Part shown: positions 1-9,430 of the stretch, piece after piece
How the letters are laid out: each line of letters begins with the position of its first letter
Position numbering within the stretch: position 1 is the first letter of the stretch
Source: Palsa-892 sp963751615
GTDB taxonomy: Bacteria > Pseudomonadota > Alphaproteobacteria > Rhizobiales > Xanthobacteraceae
Assembly (NCBI GenBank): GCA_963751615.1
Contig: CAVVVG010000005.1
Location: 1,860,001 to 1,924,000 of the forward strand
Direction: 5' to 3'
Length of the DNA: 64,000 nucleotides
Notes under the pieces: model-generated
The model's input: the letters and a program-made list of their open reading frames with translations, nothing else
Database searches by the model: none
What the model was told of the DNA's origin: nothing
Translations under genes and position numbers: made by a program

Positions 1-190
1 CGAGCAGATCGTGCAGCGGCTCGAAAAAGGCGACGTCGCGCTCGAAGAGTCGATCAAGATTTATGAACGTGGTGAGGCGCTGAAAAAACGCTGCGATATG
101 TTGCTCGCGGAAGCCGAGGCCCGTGTCGAGAAGATTACGCGTGATGCCAAGGGCCGCGCCACAGGTACCGAGCCGCTCGATGGCGAGTGA
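1..190 (+). CDS. xseB: Exodeoxyribonuclease VII small subunit, 3' part
   Basis: The window opens inside this gene; the reading frame begins at base 2 and ends at a TGA at 188-190, leaving the last 62 residues. The visible part contains the family core LEKGDVALEESIKIYERGE followed by a helix rich in Ala and Glu. The family is about 80 residues long, so only the N-terminus is missing. XseB is the small helical subunit that binds several-fold to XseA to form exonuclease VII, which degrades single-stranded DNA in repair. Placement about 125 bp before dxs is the usual order in Rhizobiales and other proteobacteria and supports the call. Confidence 0.9.
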   Translation, partial: EQIVQRLEKGDVALEESIKIYERGEALKKRCDMLLAEAEARVEKITRDAKGRATGTEPLDGE

Positions 191-315
191 TCCGGCTGCT
201 TTTGCATAGAAATTAGCTCGGATCGCCAAGAGGTAAACGGCTGGCGCAGTTGGCGCGTTGCGCGCCCAAGCACGTTTGTGTAAGGGTGAGAGGCACTTAG
301 AAACCTTCATCGGAA

Positions 316-2243
316 ATGCTCGTGCCAACTAAAACACCACTGCTCGACACGATCCACTTGCCGGCTGATCTGCGCAAGCTTTTGCCCGCGCAGCTGAAAC
401 AGCTTGCCAATGAATTGCGTCAGGAGACGGTTGATGCGGTTTCCGTGACCGGCGGACACCTCGGCGCAGGCCTGGGTGTGATCGAACTTACTGTCGCCCT
501 GCACTACGTATTCGATACGCCGCGCGACCGGCTGGTGTGGGACGTCGGTCATCAGGCCTATCCGCATAAAATTCTCACTGGTCGCCGCGACCGTATTCGT
601 ACATTGCGTCAGGGTGGAGGATTGTCCGGCTTCACCAAGCGTGCGGAAAGCGAATACGATCCGTTTGGTACGGCGCATGCCTCGACCTCGATCTCGGCGG
701 GTCTCGGCATGGCGGTCGCACGCGATCTGAAGGGGGAAAATTTCAATGTCGTTTGCGTGATTGGCGACGGCGCGATGTCCGCCGGCATGGCCTATGAGGC
801 GATGAACAATGCTGGCGCGATGAACACACGCCTGATCGTGATACTGAACGACAATGACATGTCGATCGCGCCGCCGGTCGGCGCGATGTCTGCTTATCTC
901 GCGCGGCGGCTATCCGGCCGGACTTTCTCGCGCATGCGCAAGCTGGCGGAATGGACCGCGGAACGTTTACCACGGCGTGTCGCGCGGGTTATCAGTCGTG
1001 CCTTCGAGCATTGGCTTGGCTTCATCACTGGCGGTACGCTGTTCGAAGAATTGGGATTCGACTATGTCGGTCCGATCGATGGCCACAATCTTGATCACTT
1101 GTTGCCCGTGCTCAAGAACGTCCGCGACAACGAGAAGCATCCGACGCTCGTTCACGTCGTGACAAAAAAAGGCCATGGCTATCCGCCGGCGGAAGCCTCG
1201 GATGACAAATATCATGGCGTCGTCAAATTTGACGTTAAGACCGGCACCCAGACGAAATCAAAAGTCGCGGCTCCTTCTTACACCCAGGTTTTTGCCGAAA
1301 GCCTCCTCAAGGAAGCGCGCAAGGACGACAGGATCGTCGCGGTCACGGCGGCAATGCCTTCCGGCACCGGCCTCGATCTCTTTGCGCGCGAGTTTCCGCA
1401 ACGTTGTTTCGACGTCGGCATTGCCGAGCAGCATGCGGTGACGTTCGCAGCAGGTCTTGCGACGGAAGGCTTGAAGCCGTTTGCGGCAATTTATTCGACG
1501 TTTCTACAACGCGCCTACGATCAAGTCGTACACGATGTGGCGATACAGAAATTGCCGGTGCGTTTTGCCATCGACCGAGCAGGGCTGGTCGGTGCTGACG
1601 GCCCGACCCATGCTGGCTCCTACGATGTCGCATTTCTTGCCTGTCTTCCGGATTTCGTGGTGATGGCAGCCGCCGACGAGGCTGAACTCATGAATATGGT
1701 GGCGACAGCAGTTGCGATCGACGATCGACCCTGCGCTTTCCGCTATCCGCGTGGCGAAGGGACGGGCGCGGCGATGCCAATGGAGGGCAAACCACTTGAG
1801 ATCGGGCGCGGACGGATTCTGCAGGAAGGAAATTCGGTCGCGATCCTATCCTTCGGCGCCCGTCTGGCGGAGTGCCTTGCTGCTGCCAAAGAGATCGCGA
1901 CCCACGGACTTTCTGTAACGGTAGCGGACGCGCGCTTTGCCAAGCCGATCGACCACGATCTCGTGCTGCGGCTTGCCCGTGAGCACGAAGTGCTGCTGAC
2001 AGTTGAAGAAGGCTCAGTCGGCGGATTTGCTAGCCATGTGCTCGATTTTTGGCGAGGGCGGGTGCCCTCGATCAGGGTTTAAAAATCCGCCCAATGGTAC
2101 TACCTGACGTATTTCTCGATCAGGATTCGCCTTCCGCGATGTATGCGCGGGCCGGTCTCGACGCCAGGGGAATTGTCACGACGGCACTCGGGGCCCTAGG
2201 TCTTACCAAGGATGCGAGAATACTGGCAGGACTTCGCCGTTAG
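316..2243 (+). CDS. dxs: 1-deoxy-D-xylulose-5-phosphate synthase, frameshifted near the 3' end
   Basis: This ThDP enzyme condenses pyruvate and glyceraldehyde-3-phosphate, the first step of the MEP isoprenoid pathway; its product also feeds thiamine and PLP synthesis. The N-terminal ThDP domain shows DVGHQAYPHKILTGR near residue 75 and the GDGAMSAGMAYEAMNN motif near residue 150. A transketolase-type middle domain follows (GIAEQHAVTFAAGLA). The frame that starts at 316 stops early at 2082. The expected C-terminus (LDQGLKIRPMVLPD through ILAGLRR) continues in the next frame to a TAG at 2241-2243. The break falls at a run of five T near 2045-2050; one more T restores a normal protein of about 642 residues. 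Either a homopolymer sequencing error or a real lesion is possible; the gene is normally essential, so I favour an error unless a second copy exists. Confidence 0.9.
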
Positions 2244-2869
2244 CGATGTCCGAGACAGGCCCTCTCGAATGCCTCGCCCTTCGGCGAGATCGACTTTAGC
2301 GAGAGACCGGTCGTCCTTCCCGGCACTTCCAGTACGATTGCATCGCCGCGAAAAAGGCTGAAAAGCCGCGGCGTCGTCTTAGTGGTGCCACCGAGATCAA
2401 TGGCATTCGCGTTCTTCTCATTGGGGAGCGCTATCGCCGCGACCTCGAGCCGCACTGGGCCATTGCTAAGACGAAGTCGTGCGCCGTCTCCCGTATTCAT
2501 ACCTTTAGCATTGACATTGAAAGCAATGATACGGACGAGGCCGGTGGCCGTATCGCAGGAAAATGAAATAGCAGGTTCGTTACCTCCGGGCTTAGCGAAT
2601 ATAAGCGCGGCTCGCCCCGCCTCGCGACCGAATTGCCAGATGCGCGTTTCGCGGATGACCTTTGCCTCTCGTTTCTTTTTTGCGGCATCGAGCGCGCGTT
2701 CGCGAGCGGTCGTCTTTGATTGGGCGCGCGGCGTCTCCTTCCGAGCCGGCGTTGCATTCGTTTTTGCATCCGGAACGAATTGTGCCGCAAGCCGCTGGGG
2801 AGCAGCGAGCGCGGTGGTAAAAATGACTGGTACAACGATAAGCAACGCGCGGCGCAAAAGGCGTCGCAT
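2240..2869 (-). CDS. Secreted or periplasmic hypothetical protein
   Basis: A 209-residue protein of unrecognised family. I start it at the ATG at 2869 because GGAG lies about 8 bases upstream and the N-terminus then forms a typical signal peptide (MRRLLRR, then a hydrophobic stretch, then ALAAPQRLAAQ). The next 50 residues are basic and Ala-rich (TTARERALDAAKKKREAK). The C-terminal half is predicted-strand-rich, with an ISFSCDTATGLVRIIAF stretch. It converges on dxs and overlaps its restored stop by 4 bases. I see no catalytic motif and do not assign a function. Confidence 0.6.
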   Translation of the reverse strand: MRRLLRRALLIVVPVIFTTALAAPQRLAAQFVPDAKTNATPARKETPRAQSKTTARERALDAAKKKREAKVIRETRIWQFGREAGRAALIFAKPGGNEPAISFSCDTATGLVRIIAFNVNAKGMNTGDGARLRLSNGPVRLEVAAIALPNEKNANAIDLGGTTKTTPRLFSLFRGDAIVLEVPGRTTGLSLKSISPKGEAFERACLGHR

Positions 2870-3000
2870 GGTTATTCTCCACAGGCGAAACAAAAAAGGG
2901 GGCCCACCGCCAACGCCCATCTAGCATTGGTGTGTCGCTCGATCAATTTTCTTGGCAAGGTTCGAGCTTCAGGGCTGATATCGACCAGATGGTCCACCGC

Positions 3001-3730
3001 ATGACAAAGACGCGTGCCGATCAATTGCTGGTGTCTCGCGGGTTGGCAGACAGCCGCGCCCGTGCGCAGGATGCCATCAAAATGGGACTCGTAACGGCGG
3101 ACGGGGTGGTTGTGAAGAAGGCGTCCCAATTGCTTGCCGCCGACGCGAAATTGCAAGCGACCGCAGCTCATCCCTATGTTTCGCGTGGCGGCGTGAAACT
3201 CGCGGCGGCGCTTGACCGTTTTGGCATCGATCCTACGGGAGAGATTTGCCTCGATCTTGGCGCTTCTACGGGCGGTTTTACCGAAGTGCTACTGCTGCGA
3301 CATGCGAAACGGGTTTACGCAGTCGACGTGGGGCGGGGTCAGTTGCATACTACGCTACGAGAAAATTGCGACATCGTGTCGCTAGAGAGTACCGATGCTC
3401 GCACTATCGACGCGGCTCTCATTCCAGACCCCATCGATATCGTGACTGTCGATGTAAGTTTCATTTCTCTAAAGCTCGTACTTCCCGCAGCGCTGACGCT
3501 AGCAGCGCCCGGAGCGCGCCTAATTGCGCTAATCAAACCACAATTCGAAGCGGGAAGAAAACATTTGCGCAAGGGGATCGTGCGTGACACTGGCGTGCAG
3601 CAGAGATGTTTGCAATGAAATCGCGAAATTCGTGGAAGGACTCGGCTGGCGGGTCAGCGGAGTGATGGAATCGCCGATCAAAGGCGGTGACGGAAATCGT
3701 GAATTCCTCATTGGAGCCGCGCGTGTCTAA
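3001..3730 (+). CDS. tlyA: TlyA family rRNA 2'-O-methyltransferase, frameshifted near the 3' end
   Basis: TlyA proteins combine an S4 RNA-binding domain with an FtsJ-type SAM domain and methylate 16S/23S rRNA riboses; the family is often annotated as hemolysin. The S4 domain begins MTKTRADQLLVSRGLADSRA and ends around HPYVSRGGVKL. The SAM motif is CLDLGASTGGFTEVLL, followed by VDVSFISLKL and LIKPQFEAGR. From 3001 the frame stops at 3618 with an alien tail (GVQQRCLQ). The expected ending, DVCNEIAKFVEGLGWRVSG ... GGDGNREFLIGAARV, is read from 3605 to 3730 in the frame shifted by one. One extra base near 3603 explains this, and removing it gives about 242 residues, normal for TlyA. The gene overlaps the following methyltransferase by a few bases. 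Confidence 0.87.
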
Positions 3731-4958
3731 AAAGACTGCGCAAGCGATAGTGCAATATATCGGCCATCATGGCGACGGCGTGGTGAAAACGGCAGAGGAG
3801 AGGATTTTCGTACCTTTCGTATTGCCTGGCGAGACAGTCGAAATCGAATTTACGTCGGGAATACACGCCAAATTGCTGAAGGTAATATCGCCAAGCCCAG
3901 ACCGTATCGCGCCCGTCTGTCCGCATTTCGGCGTTTGCGGCGGTTGCGTGGTTCAGTGCTGGCGTCAGGAACAATATTTGGCGTGGAAACGGGCGCTGGT
4001 GGAAGCGGCACTTTCGCGCGAATCCGTGAGGGCACCCGTGGACGAGATCGTGGACGCCCATGGCGAAGGACGCCGACGCGCAGTGTTGCACGCGCGCCAT
4101 TTCGGCCAAACGCTCAGCGTCGGATTTGCCGGACGGCGCTCGCATACGATTGTTCCCATCGACCGCTGTCCGATTCTTGCGCCTTCACTTGCGCACGCGA
4201 TTCCAGTTGCTTGGAAAATCGCGGAATCACTTGAGGCAGTCAGCAAACCACTCGATATCCAATTTACCGCCTCGGAGGCGGGGCTCGACGTCGATATACG
4301 CGGCTCGGGCCCGCTGTTTCCTGAAACGATCGCGAAACTCGCAGCTATTGCGGCAGAGCAGCGTCTTGCCCGGATCACCCGGCACGGCGAAAGCGTATCG
4401 CAACTCGCTGAACCAGCGATCAACGTCGGCAAGGCGCGCGTAATTCTGCCACCCGGCAGCTTTCTGCAGGCGACCGAGGCGGGTGAGGCAGCGCTTGCCG
4501 AACTAGTTCTGGAAGCTGCAGGCAAGGTGCGCGAAATCGTGGACCTCTTCTGTGGTTTGGGAACTTTTTCGTTGCGTTTAGCGGAGCATGCGAAAATATT
4601 TGCGGTCGACAGCGATGGCGCGGCGATCGCAGCGTTGTCGCGCGCGGCGAGGGCCCCTGGTTTGAAACCAGTTGAAACCGTAACACGCGATCTTTTCCGC
4701 AGACCGCTTACGGTGCCCGAACTCAAGGAATTTGGCACTGTTGTCCTTGATCCGCCTCGCCAAGGCGCCGAAGCACAGGCGCGCGAGCTCGCAAAATCGA
4801 AAATGCCGCGCATCGTGTACGTATCGTGCAATCCCGCGAGTTTCGCCCGCGATGCTAGAATTCTGTCCGATGCGGGGCTGAAACTTTCACGCGTCACGCC
4901 GGTCGACCAATTCCGCTATTCGCCTCACGTCGAGCTTGTGGGCGTGTTCGATCGCTAG
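3723..4958 (+). CDS. TrmA/RumA-family class I SAM-dependent RNA (uracil-5-)methyltransferase
   Basis: Likely methylates C5 of a uridine in 23S rRNA or tRNA. A TRAM-like N-terminal region (YIGHHGDGVVK) is followed by an iron-sulfur cysteine set, CPHFGVCGGC plus CW. The SAM motif is IVDLFCGLGTFSLRLAEHA. The catalytic region reads VLDPPRQGA and then VYVSCNPASFARDARIL, where the Cys after VS is the nucleophile position. I chose the GTG at 3723 because GGAG sits 6 bases upstream and the protein then starts MSKKTAQAIVQYIG, close to the usual family start; an in-frame GTG at 3687 would add 12 residues. The start overlaps the end of tlyA, suggesting translational coupling. The exact target base cannot be told from sequence alone. 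Confidence 0.85.
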   Translation: MSKKTAQAIVQYIGHHGDGVVKTAEERIFVPFVLPGETVEIEFTSGIHAKLLKVISPSPDRIAPVCPHFGVCGGCVVQCWRQEQYLAWKRALVEAALSRESVRAPVDEIVDAHGEGRRRAVLHARHFGQTLSVGFAGRRSHTIVPIDRCPILAPSLAHAIPVAWKIAESLEAVSKPLDIQFTASEAGLDVDIRGSGPLFPETIAKLAAIAAEQRLARITRHGESVSQLAEPAINVGKARVILPPGSFLQATEAGEAALAELVLEAAGKVREIVDLFCGLGTFSLRLAEHAKIFAVDSDGAAIAALSRAARAPGLKPVETVTRDLFRRPLTVPELKEFGTVVLDPPRQGAEAQARELAKSKMPRIVYVSCNPASFARDARILSDAGLKLSRVTPVDQFRYSPHVELVGVFDR

Positions 4959-5785
4959 TTTTCGATACCCCATCGTCGCTTCCACATCTGCTCGCCGATT
5001 GTACAGGACACGCGCGGCGGCGTGGCAGCCAGGATGATTTCTGGCTCCTTGCGGGTGTTGGGTTCTTCCCAGGCAATTTCGAGCAACAATTTCTTGCGGA
5101 TTGCCTCTGTGAACTGCGCACGTCCCCGAGCCGGAACAACGAACGCGCCGGGCCCACCGATGACGCAATCCTCGTAATAGTGATCGAGGTTGGGAATATC
5201 GAGAAAGTTGGTATTCGGTTCCTTCAGCATCAACGGCAGGCCATTGATCGTGATACCTCTGGCGACCACCTCGTCGCGGGTGGGTTCGATCAGGGGGCCC
5301 TGATTGTTCGTGCCATCACCCGAAACGTCGATCACCCGGCGCAGGCTTTTGTAGGGGGTCTGCGCGAATAATTCGGCCGCGAAGCGCAACGCGCCAGAGA
5401 TCGAGGTGCGCGATGCGCGTCGCATAGGCGCGCGGTTCAATTCTTGCACGAAGGCATCGGCGGCTTCCGGTCCGTTGATAATCTGCCACGGGACAATCAC
5501 CCGCTGCTCGCTTTCTCCAGCCCATTCGAAATATGTCATGGCAATTCGTCCGTTCGGTCCCTTACGGACGGCATCGAGGAACGAACGCGAGACGATGGCG
5601 TCGGCAAAGCCTTCACGTTGCAGCGCCTGTTCGTCCGCGTCCATCGAATAGGATATGTCGACCGCGATGATGATTTCGGTATCGACGGCATCTTTTCCAG
5701 TAGATGCAGAGCGAGGCGCATTCACAGTCGCTAAGAAAGGAACGAAAGCGAGTAATGCAATTATGTGTCGCAAATTTCGAGACAT
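4955..5785 (-). CDS. DUF1194 / von Willebrand factor A-like secreted protein
   Basis: About 276 residues. The start at 5785 is preceded by GGGAG at a spacing of about 5 and yields a hydrophobic N-terminal segment (HIIALLAFVPFLATV) suggesting export. The metal-ion-dependent adhesion site is visible as DISYSM in EIIIAVDISYSMDADE, followed by VSGDGTNNQG, both typical of the VWA-fold DUF1194 family common in Rhizobiales. The biological partner of this family is not established. It converges with the RNA methyltransferase and the two stops overlap by 4 bases. Nothing in the neighbourhood points to a specific role. Confidence 0.75.
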   Translation of the reverse strand: MSRNLRHIIALLAFVPFLATVNAPRSASTGKDAVDTEIIIAVDISYSMDADEQALQREGFADAIVSRSFLDAVRKGPNGRIAMTYFEWAGESEQRVIVPWQIINGPEAADAFVQELNRAPMRRASRTSISGALRFAAELFAQTPYKSLRRVIDVSGDGTNNQGPLIEPTRDEVVARGITINGLPLMLKEPNTNFLDIPNLDHYYEDCVIGGPGAFVVPARGRAQFTEAIRKKLLLEIAWEEPNTRKEPEIILAATPPRVSCTIGEQMWKRRWGIEN

Positions 5786-5855
5786 TAGCGCTCCCGGCAA
5801 GAGCGGATGCTGGCAGACCTTCGCGGCGCCACCAAGGTGATCAGGAGGCCGAGCG

Positions 5856-6956
5856 TTAGATTTCGAGCGTTTCGGTTGCTAGGATTTCGATTCCGAAACC
5901 GGCAACGCCGACATAGGTACGCTTCTTCGAGGCAAGAAGCCGAATCGACGAAATTCCAAGATCACGCAGGATTTGAGCACCAAGACCAATTTCGCGCCAT
6001 TGTTTGTCGCGCGCCGCGGCGCTCGCTGAGACTTTCTCGTCGACCAGTTTTGTTACCGGCACGCCGGCGGTGCCGTCGCGCAGATACACCAATACGCCGC
6101 GGCCCTCGACCTTGAAGCGAGCAAGCGCGTTGTGAATCGCTTTTGCGCCGCCAAAAACATCATCGACGACATTCGCGCGGTGCAAACGCACGGGAATGTT
6201 TTTTCCATCGCCAATCTTACCGTAAACAAAGGCCATGTGATGGACGGCATCAAAGGGGGTGACGAACGCATGACCAATGAGTTCGCCGATTTCGCTCTTC
6301 ATCGGAAAGCTCGCGACGCGCTCGACGAGTTGCTCTCGTGCCTGCCGCCACGCAATGAGATCAGCGATCGAGATGTGCGCAAGCTTGTGCTCTTTAGCGA
6401 ATGCCACGACCTGCGGACCGCGCTTTACCGTGCCATCGTCGTTCACGAGTTCGGCAAGAACGCCGACCGGCGGCAAACCTGCGAGCTTGCAAAGATCGAC
6501 GCAGGCCTCGGTGTGGCCGGAGCGCATTAAGACGCCGCCCTCGCGCGAGATCAGCGGGAACACGTGTCCCGGCCGTACGAAATCAGACGGTCCAATGTTC
6601 GGATTCGCGAGGGCGCGCGCCGTATTGTTGCGCTCCTCCGCCGATATACCGGTTGTGAGCCCGTATTTGACGTCGATGGAAATGGTGAAAGCGGTGCCGA
6701 GCGGCGCGTCGTTCGCGGACACCATGGGGTCAAGCCTGAGCCTGCGCGCTTCCTCTAGCGAAAGGGGCGTGCAGATTATTCCGGAGGTATGACGAATCAA
6801 GAAGGCCATCTTTTCAGGCGTGCAAAGCGAGGCCGCGACGAAAAGATCGCCTTCGTTCTCGCGATCATCGTCGTCGGTGACGACAATGATCTCGCCACGC
6901 GTGAAGGCGAGAAGCGCCTTTTCCATATCGCTTTGCGTCCGATCATCCATGGACAT
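5856..6956 (-). CDS. ribB: 3,4-dihydroxy-2-butanone-4-phosphate synthase with degenerate GTP cyclohydrolase II domain
   Basis: Converts ribulose 5-phosphate to the four-carbon precursor of riboflavin. The N-terminal 200 residues are a canonical DHBP synthase, with the acidic loop VVTDDDDRENEGDL, the STGI-type segment RHTSGIICTPL, and the RSGHTEACVDLCKLAG motif. The C-terminal 150 residues have the overall length of GTP cyclohydrolase II, but the zinc-binding cysteines of active RibA are absent; the corresponding stretch reads RANVVDDVFGG. I infer that the C-terminal half is catalytically dead, as in many alphaproteobacterial RibBA-like proteins, so true RibA should be encoded elsewhere. The start lies 13 bases after the aroC stop on the same strand, so the two probably share a transcript. 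The first ATG (6956) is used; 6950 is also possible. Confidence 0.9.
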   Translation of the reverse strand: MSMDDRTQSDMEKALLAFTRGEIIVVTDDDDRENEGDLFVAASLCTPEKMAFLIRHTSGIICTPLSLEEARRLRLDPMVSANDAPLGTAFTISIDVKYGLTTGISAEERNNTARALANPNIGPSDFVRPGHVFPLISREGGVLMRSGHTEACVDLCKLAGLPPVGVLAELVNDDGTVKRGPQVVAFAKEHKLAHISIADLIAWRQAREQLVERVASFPMKSEIGELIGHAFVTPFDAVHHMAFVYGKIGDGKNIPVRLHRANVVDDVFGGAKAIHNALARFKVEGRGVLVYLRDGTAGVPVTKLVDEKVSASAAARDKQWREIGLGAQILRDLGISSIRLLASKKRTYVGVAGFGIEILATETLEI

Positions 6957-6969
6957 CACTCTATCACGA

Positions 6970-8085
6970 TCACGTCTTGGGGAACGGCCATTTCATAGTT
7001 TCGCCGACCTGTCCGCGCTGGCGCAGGAACTGGTCAGCGACGACGCAGGCGACCATCGCTTCGCCAATCGGCACTGCACGGATACCGACGCAAGGGTCAT
7101 GACGGCCTTTGGTTGAGACTTCCGTTTCGCGCCCATAGCGGTCTACGGTTTTGCGCGGCGTGAGAATGGAAGAAGTTGGCTTCACCGCGAAGCGCGCGAC
7201 GATCGGTGCGCCGGTCGAAATACCGCCGAGGATTCCGCCGGCATTGTTCGTTAGAAATTTCGGATTGCCATCATTGCTCATGCGCATTTCGTCGGCATTT
7301 TCCTCGCCGGAAAGTTGCGCCGCTGCGAAACCGGCGCCGATCTCCACACCTTTTACTGCGTTAATGCCCATTAGCGCTCCAGCAATTTCTGCGTCGAGCT
7401 TGCCGTAAATCGGGCTGCCAAGACCGGGCGGGACATTCTCCGCGACTACCTCGATGACGGCACCGATAGACGAGCCCTTCCTCCGGATGCCGTCGAGATA
7501 TTCTTCCATTTTTTTTGCCGCTTTCGCGTCGGGGCAAAAAAACGGATTGTTGTGGATCTCGCTCCAGTCCCAACTCTTGGGGTCAATTTCAATTTCGCCC
7601 ATGCGAACGAGTGCGCCGCGGACGTTCATCTTCGGCACGATTTTGCGCGCAATTGCACCCGCCGCGACGCGCGAGGCGGTTTCACGCGCCGAAGCACGGC
7701 CTGAGCCGCGCGGATCACGAATTCCGTATTTCACGTCATAGACGTAATCGGCATGGCCGGGCCGATAGGTTTCGCTGATCGCGTCGTAATCCTTGGGGCG
7801 CGCGTCCATATTTTCGATCAAGAGCGCGATGGGCGTGCCGGTCGTGACTTCTCGTCCGCTCTTGTCAGTATAAGTGCCCGAAAGGATTTTAACTGTATCT
7901 GGCTCGCGCCGCTGCGTCACGAATTTGCTTTGACCGGGACGGCGGCGGTCGAGGTCGCGCTGAATGTCGGAGGCGGTGAGCGAAATCCCCGGCGGGCAGC
8001 CATCCACGACGCAGCCGATTGCAACCCCGTGGCTTTCACCAAAGGTAGTTACACGGAACATATGCCCGTAAGTATTAAACGACAT
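6970..8085 (-). CDS. aroC: Chorismate synthase
   Basis: Catalyses the last shared step of aromatic amino acid synthesis, EPSP to chorismate, with reduced FMN as cofactor. The protein of 371 residues starts MSFNTYGHMFRVTTFGESHG, the classic family start. Further signatures are GRASARETASRVAAGAIARK and a C-terminal RHDPCVGIRAVPIGEAM. A Lys-rich insertion (KAAKKMEEYLDGIRRKGSS) is at the normal place. Transcribed in the same direction as ribB, which follows after 13 bases, and as fabI about 200 bp upstream; this aroC-fabI neighbourhood is usual in Rhizobiales. Confidence 0.96.
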   Translation of the reverse strand: MSFNTYGHMFRVTTFGESHGVAIGCVVDGCPPGISLTASDIQRDLDRRRPGQSKFVTQRREPDTVKILSGTYTDKSGREVTTGTPIALLIENMDARPKDYDAISETYRPGHADYVYDVKYGIRDPRGSGRASARETASRVAAGAIARKIVPKMNVRGALVRMGEIEIDPKSWDWSEIHNNPFFCPDAKAAKKMEEYLDGIRRKGSSIGAVIEVVAENVPPGLGSPIYGKLDAEIAGALMGINAVKGVEIGAGFAAAQLSGEENADEMRMSNDGNPKFLTNNAGGILGGISTGAPIVARFAVKPTSSILTPRKTVDRYGRETEVSTKGRHDPCVGIRAVPIGEAMVACVVADQFLRQRGQVGETMKWPFPKT

Positions 8086-8282
8086 GGTTCGAGACCCAAA
8101 AAATGTACTTTAGTTGTACGAGCGGCGCGAGCGAGGGTCAAACAGCGGCGCCTTAATGATCGCGAGGCGGCTTACGCGAGTTTGTGCACCGTATGGCGTA
8201 ACGGGCAAGATCGTGGTTAGCGCTGAGCTTGTTGACCTGAGAGCCGGCAACGCACTTGCAATTATTCGCCGCGGCCCTCGGC

Positions 8283-9107
8283 TCATTTTTCGTCGCTTAC
8301 GACACTGATATCCGGCGCGTCAGGGTGCTTCATACCGATGATGTGGTATCCGGCATCAACATGTTGAATTTCACCAGTCACTCCGCGCGAGAGATCGGAG
8401 AGAAAATAGACAGCGCAGTCGCCAACTTCCTCGATTGTCACCGTGCGCCGTAATGGTGAATTATATTCGTTCCACTTCAGGATATAGCGAAAGTCGCCGA
8501 TGCCGGAAGCGGCGAGCGTTTTAATCGGTCCGGCGGAAAGTGCATTTACGCGAATGTTTTTCGGACCGAGGTCGGCGGCGAGATAACGCACGCTTGCTTC
8601 GAGTGCGGCTTTTGCGACGCCCATGACGTTGTAGTGCGGAATCCATTTCTCCGCGCCGTAATAGGTGAGGGTGAGCAGCGAACCGCCTTTCGGCATTCGT
8701 TTCTCGGCGCGTTGCGCGATCGAAGTTAGCGAATAGCAGGAAATATGCATGGTCATGGCGAAATTTTCGGCGCTGGTATCGACATAGCGCCCGTTAAGCT
8801 CGTCCTTGTCGGAAAAGGCGATCGCATGGAGAACAAAATCGAGTTCACCCAGCTGCTTGTCCGATTCGGCAAACACCGCATCGATGGTCGCCGCTTCGGT
8901 CACGTCGCAATGGCCGACGATCCTAGCGCCGACTTCCGCCGCCAATGGTTCGACGCGCTTTTTCAGCGCGTCGCCCTGATAGCTAAAGCCTAGCTCGGCG
9001 CCTTGAGCGGCGCAGGCTTTGGCAATGCCCCACGCGATCGAGCGGTTGTTCGCAATGCCCATGATAAGACCGCGCTTCCCGCGCATTAGGCCGGTCGCCT
9101 CCGCCAT
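8283..9107 (-). CDS. fabI: Enoyl-[acyl-carrier-protein] reductase (NADH)
   Basis: Reduces trans-2-enoyl-ACP in each elongation round of type II fatty acid synthesis. The 274-residue protein has the FabI-type glycine-rich nucleotide motif GIANNRSIAWGIAKA near residue 17 and the catalytic Tyr/Lys set in YYGAEKWIPHYNVMGVAKAA. SAGPIKTLAASGI, the substrate-binding loop, follows. This pattern separates FabI from ordinary short-chain dehydrogenases and identifies the usual target class of triclosan-like inhibitors. It lies upstream of aroC on the same strand with about 200 bp between them. Confidence 0.96.
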   Translation of the reverse strand: MAEATGLMRGKRGLIMGIANNRSIAWGIAKACAAQGAELGFSYQGDALKKRVEPLAAEVGARIVGHCDVTEAATIDAVFAESDKQLGELDFVLHAIAFSDKDELNGRYVDTSAENFAMTMHISCYSLTSIAQRAEKRMPKGGSLLTLTYYGAEKWIPHYNVMGVAKAALEASVRYLAADLGPKNIRVNALSAGPIKTLAASGIGDFRYILKWNEYNSPLRRTVTIEEVGDCAVYFLSDLSRGVTGEIQHVDAGYHIIGMKHPDAPDISVVSDEK

Positions 9108-9430
9108 GCATCCCCCGTATCGAACCGTTTGAAAGACGGCACCCTATGGCATGGGCCCAAGACCTCTTCAAGCTTCGAGGAATATTCCCGTACTTCTCGC
9201 GTTCCCTCGTGAGAAGAATCACAATGACTTTGCTCAACGATGTAGTGCAGTACTCCGCTGCTCGCCGCAGCCTTGAATCCTTAATTGCCTCGCTGTAGCG
9301 ATTCGCCCGTGCACTTTTACGGAATTCGGAAATAGCTGATGATCTGGTACGGAGCATTTATTTCATGGCAACGATCTGCGCACATGGCTCAGCATCATAT
9401 TACTAAATCGAGAATGTAACCGCCGCAGCC
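9108..9430. other. Intergenic stretch with no gene seen
   Basis: About 320 bases between fabI and the DnaJ-domain gene, both on the minus strand. It should hold the fabI promoter. I see no conserved coding frame, RNA gene or repeat in it; the open frame that crosses into it from fabI has no plausible protein character. Confidence 0.5.

Noticed and set aside
3965..4897. 310-residue open frame antisense to the RNA methyltransferase
   Set aside because: Composition is Ser/Arg-rich shadow sequence, and the sense gene has clear catalytic motifs.
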